Assembly: GCA_009917445.1 (NCBI GenBank) | Contig: QZEE01000014.1 | Coordinates: forward strand, 38,491 to 102,490 | Direction: 5' to 3' | DNA length: 64,000 nt | Source: a bacterium D16-76 | GTDB lineage: Bacteria; Bacillota; Clostridia; Oscillospirales; Acutalibacteraceae | The notes under the pieces: model-generated | What the model was told of the DNA's origin: nothing | What the model saw: the letters and a program-made list of their open reading frames with translations, nothing else | The model's database searches: none | Part shown: in pieces, positions 62,401 to 64,000 of the stretch | Layout of the letters: every line of letters starts with the position of its first letter | Position numbering within the stretch: the first letter of the stretch is position 1 | Program-made: the position numbers and the translations under genes

Positions 62401-63027
62401 TTACGGCTTTTCCAGCAGCCGCTTTACGCAATTATAGGTGATTTCGTAAATCGACATAAACACATAGTTTACGCCAGCGTTTGTGATGGCGGCGCGCTGT
62501 TTTTCCGTTACGACAGTGTACGGATAAATGCCGAACATAAAGGGGAAAAACGTGTAGATAAAGTTTTGCCGCTTGGAATCGGGCATATGGGGGAAATATT
62601 TTTTCAAGCAGCTTTGCACGGTGCGGATCGCTTCCCCATAGGCTACCTTAAATTCCGTCAGGCGCTCCTGCCGGGAATTTTCCTCCATATCATAATGGTT
62701 CATGGACATGATCTTCAAGAGCTGCGGGCGCTTCTCCAGAGAATGGGCCAGATGACGGGCAAATTGATCATCGTCCATAGTTTCATGCCGGGCCATCATA
62801 TCCTTCAAATCAGCGACCCAGAGTTCATATTCCCGCTTCAGCAGGGCCAGGAAAATTTCCTCCTTTGTATGAAAATAGTTGTAAATAGAAGTCCGGGTAA
62901 AGCTGGTCGCGCCGCCAATCTCCTTGATGGTGATCTCCTTAAAGCTCATGGTTTTGTAGAGCTTTTCGCAGGCGTTGATAATTTCTTCCTTGCGGGCTTC
63001 GGTCAGTTCCGGCAATCCTTTTGGCAT
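62401..63027 (-). CDS. TetR-family transcriptional regulator
   Basis: A 208-residue protein: the N-terminal helix-turn-helix (FKEITIKEIGGATSFTRTSI then YNYFHTKEEIF) and a ligand-binding C-terminal domain rich in aromatics. The ATG at 63027 (MPKGLPEL) follows CGAGGTG; 17 upstream in-frame codons are excluded. It lies directly upstream of the MATE gene. Confidence 0.9.
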   Translation of the reverse strand: MPKGLPELTEARKEEIINACEKLYKTMSFKEITIKEIGGATSFTRTSIYNYFHTKEEIFLALLKREYELWVADLKDMMARHETMDDDQFARHLAHSLEKRPQLLKIMSMNHYDMEENSRQERLTEFKVAYGEAIRTVQSCLKKYFPHMPDSKRQNFIYTFFPFMFGIYPYTVVTEKQRAAITNAGVNYVFMSIYEITYNCVKRLLEKP

Positions 63028-63166
63028 GGTTTTGCACCTCGTTAAACTGTAGCGTCCTTTTCTTTGAAGGATAGGCATTTCCCAATCACATCACCGGTTT
63101 TCAAAGTCTACAAAGGTTTCCCCCGTCCATGGCCCCGGATGAGTGTCACCGGTGTGGGATACAGTG

Positions 63167-63193
63167 CTAAAACGGAATGATATTCTTTTTCAT
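63167..63193 (-). other. 8-codon open frame behind a good ribosome binding site
   Basis: MKKNIIPF then a stop, with GGAGGA (63206-63201) at normal spacing, directly downstream of the promoter/operator below. It is either a leader peptide or the surviving start of a deleted gene. Confidence 0.35.
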
Positions 63194-63217
63194 AATGCTA
63201 TCCTCCGAAGTTTTTTC

Positions 63218-63267
63218 TGACATAGTGTCACCGTTCGCATTATACGCTACAGAAAGCATTGTGTCAA
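63218..63267 (-). promoter_or_regulatory. promoter with dyad operator upstream of the TetR gene
   Basis: Minus strand: TTGACA (63267-63262), a 17-bp spacer, TATAAT (63244-63239). The dyad TGACA-TAG-TGTCA (plus-strand 63218-63230) overlaps the expected transcription start, a classic repressor position. Confidence 0.75.
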
Positions 63268-63718
63268 TAGCAGGATAGACATTTTTGCACATCAATGAGG
63301 TTTCCTCTGAGATTCATATTTCTTTTTCTGCAGTGTATTTTGACTTGGTAAGTTCTTTACACCCGCCATGATGGCAGGAGGCACTGTAGCTTTACAAAAA
63401 AATTGAGAAAGTTTTTCAGATAATTTGAGAAAAAAGAAGGGTGTTTAAGCGCACTTACTTTTGGAGAATTAGCTCAGCTTTTTTCTGCGATTCCCATGCT
63501 CCTCCAGGATCAGGTTTTCTCCTGTTCTGGGCTGCGGGTTTGGTATGTATTCCAGTAGATCTGGCAGGGTGCAGTCTAAGATGACACCACTGCAAACCTG
63601 ACAAGCGGTGCTAAGGAGGTGAAAAGCGGGACACCCTTGTAGGTAATTGATAGGACTGGAGGCGGCATGGAAGCCAAATACTCCATGTATCCGGCCTCGA
63701 CTATAGAAATCCAATAAA
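63268..63718. other. intergenic stretch, no supported gene
   Basis: AT-rich to about 63470, then a stretch with an open but unfamiliar minus-strand frame that I do not support as a gene. The IS630 element end is probably here. Confidence 0.4.
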
Positions 63719-64000
63719 TTAACAAGGGATACCCGCGGCAGAAAACCAACCAGCACAGTCAGATGGACGAATCAGCGAGAAAGCCTGAGCAATACCATGC
63801 GGGAGCTGGGGTAATAATCTGATTTTCAGCTTGCGAAGAATGGCCTTGATTTTAGACCACATATTTTCAATTGGATTCAAATCAGGGCTGTACGCTGGCA
63901 AGTACAGTAATTTCATGCCAGCCCCCTGCAACAGCGTTTGGACCTCTTTGACATGATGCGTGCGCATATTATCCATGATGACAATATCCCCTTCGTGCAG
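63719..64000 (-). mobile_element. IS630-family transposase, C-terminal part, cut by the window edge
   Basis: The minus-strand frame enters from beyond 64000: EGDIVIMDNMRTHH (first or second catalytic Asp region), then YLPAYSPDLNPIENMWSKIK with the DDE glutamate, the hallmark of IS630/Tc1-type transposases. It ends at a stop at 63719-63721. The upstream half is outside the window, so whether it is intact is unknown. Confidence 0.88.

Noticed and set aside
63469..63756. Minus-strand frame of 95 codons next to the IS630 transposase
   Set aside because: It has no ribosome binding site and no family features, and it overlaps the end of the transposase; it is probably the non-coding insertion-sequence end.
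1..64000. CRISPR arrays, tRNA or rRNA genes
   Set aside because: No regularly spaced repeats, no cloverleaf-like stretches and no rRNA segments were recognised on reading.

Overview
The window looks like a piece of chromosome from an anaerobic, GC-rich member of the Bacillota, class Clostridia, probably a gut Oscillospiraceae/Ruminococcaceae relative. The evidence is the HPr kinase, the rapZ-whiA-dnaE-pfkA gene order, the Firmicutes-type L10 leader, strong GGAGG ribosome binding sites, and Tn916/Tn1549-type conjugative-element remnants. No genus can be assigned from the sequence alone. No tRNA, rRNA or CRISPR array was seen.

Layout. (1) 1-6.2 kb holds housekeeping genes: gltX, glnS, hprK, murB and an EamA transporter. 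(2) 6.2-10.8 kb holds an aldo/keto reductase and a sugar-type ABC operon with two permeases, a single-TM adaptor-like protein and an MsmK-type ATPase, but no solute-binding protein. (3) 10.8-12.2 kb is rplJ-rplL with its own promoter, L10 leader and terminator. (4) 12.2-25.6 kb is a decayed mosaic mobile island. It contains a frameshifted cysteine-rich VLP gene, an ECF sigma/anti-sigma/ABC cassette of lower GC, serine-recombinase and IS5 scraps, a headless ABC exporter, a MATE stump joined to a histidine-kinase tail, an ABC/FtsX pair, two small sigma-like genes, and the remains of a relaxase and a tyrosine integrase. (5) 25.7-37.0 kb is a catabolic and transport locus: a 5'-truncated PfkB kinase, a SIS isomerase, a Dpp-type ABC transporter bracketed by two membrane-anchored thioredoxin-like proteins, an SDR and a LacI repressor. 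(6) 37.6-45.4 kb is rapZ, a P-loop kinase-like gene, whiA, a small membrane protein gene, dnaE and pfkA. (7) 45.5-56.7 kb holds mostly housekeeping and stress genes: a dGTPase-like gene, a BlaI-type repressor, tex, a zinc ribbon, nagA, yaaA, bcp, a GH172-type protein, aroD and a tandem AAA protein. (8) 56.7-64 kb is a second accessory zone. It has a decayed IS200, fragments of a methyltransferase, ArdA and a carboxymuconolactone decarboxylase, then minus-strand AKR, MerR, LysR, MATE and TetR genes, and an IS630-type transposase running off the right edge.

Main themes. The usually compact hprK-murB-rapZ-whiA neighbourhood is split here by about 32 kb of accessory and inserted DNA. The most interesting intact locus is the ABC transporter with paired two-centre thioredoxin-like proteins beside sugar-metabolism genes (27.1-35.0 kb). 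A modular two-hairpin repeat with conserved linkers but different stem sequences occurs at least twice (39.15 and 53.57 kb). All functional calls come from motifs and remembered family features; no database search was run.
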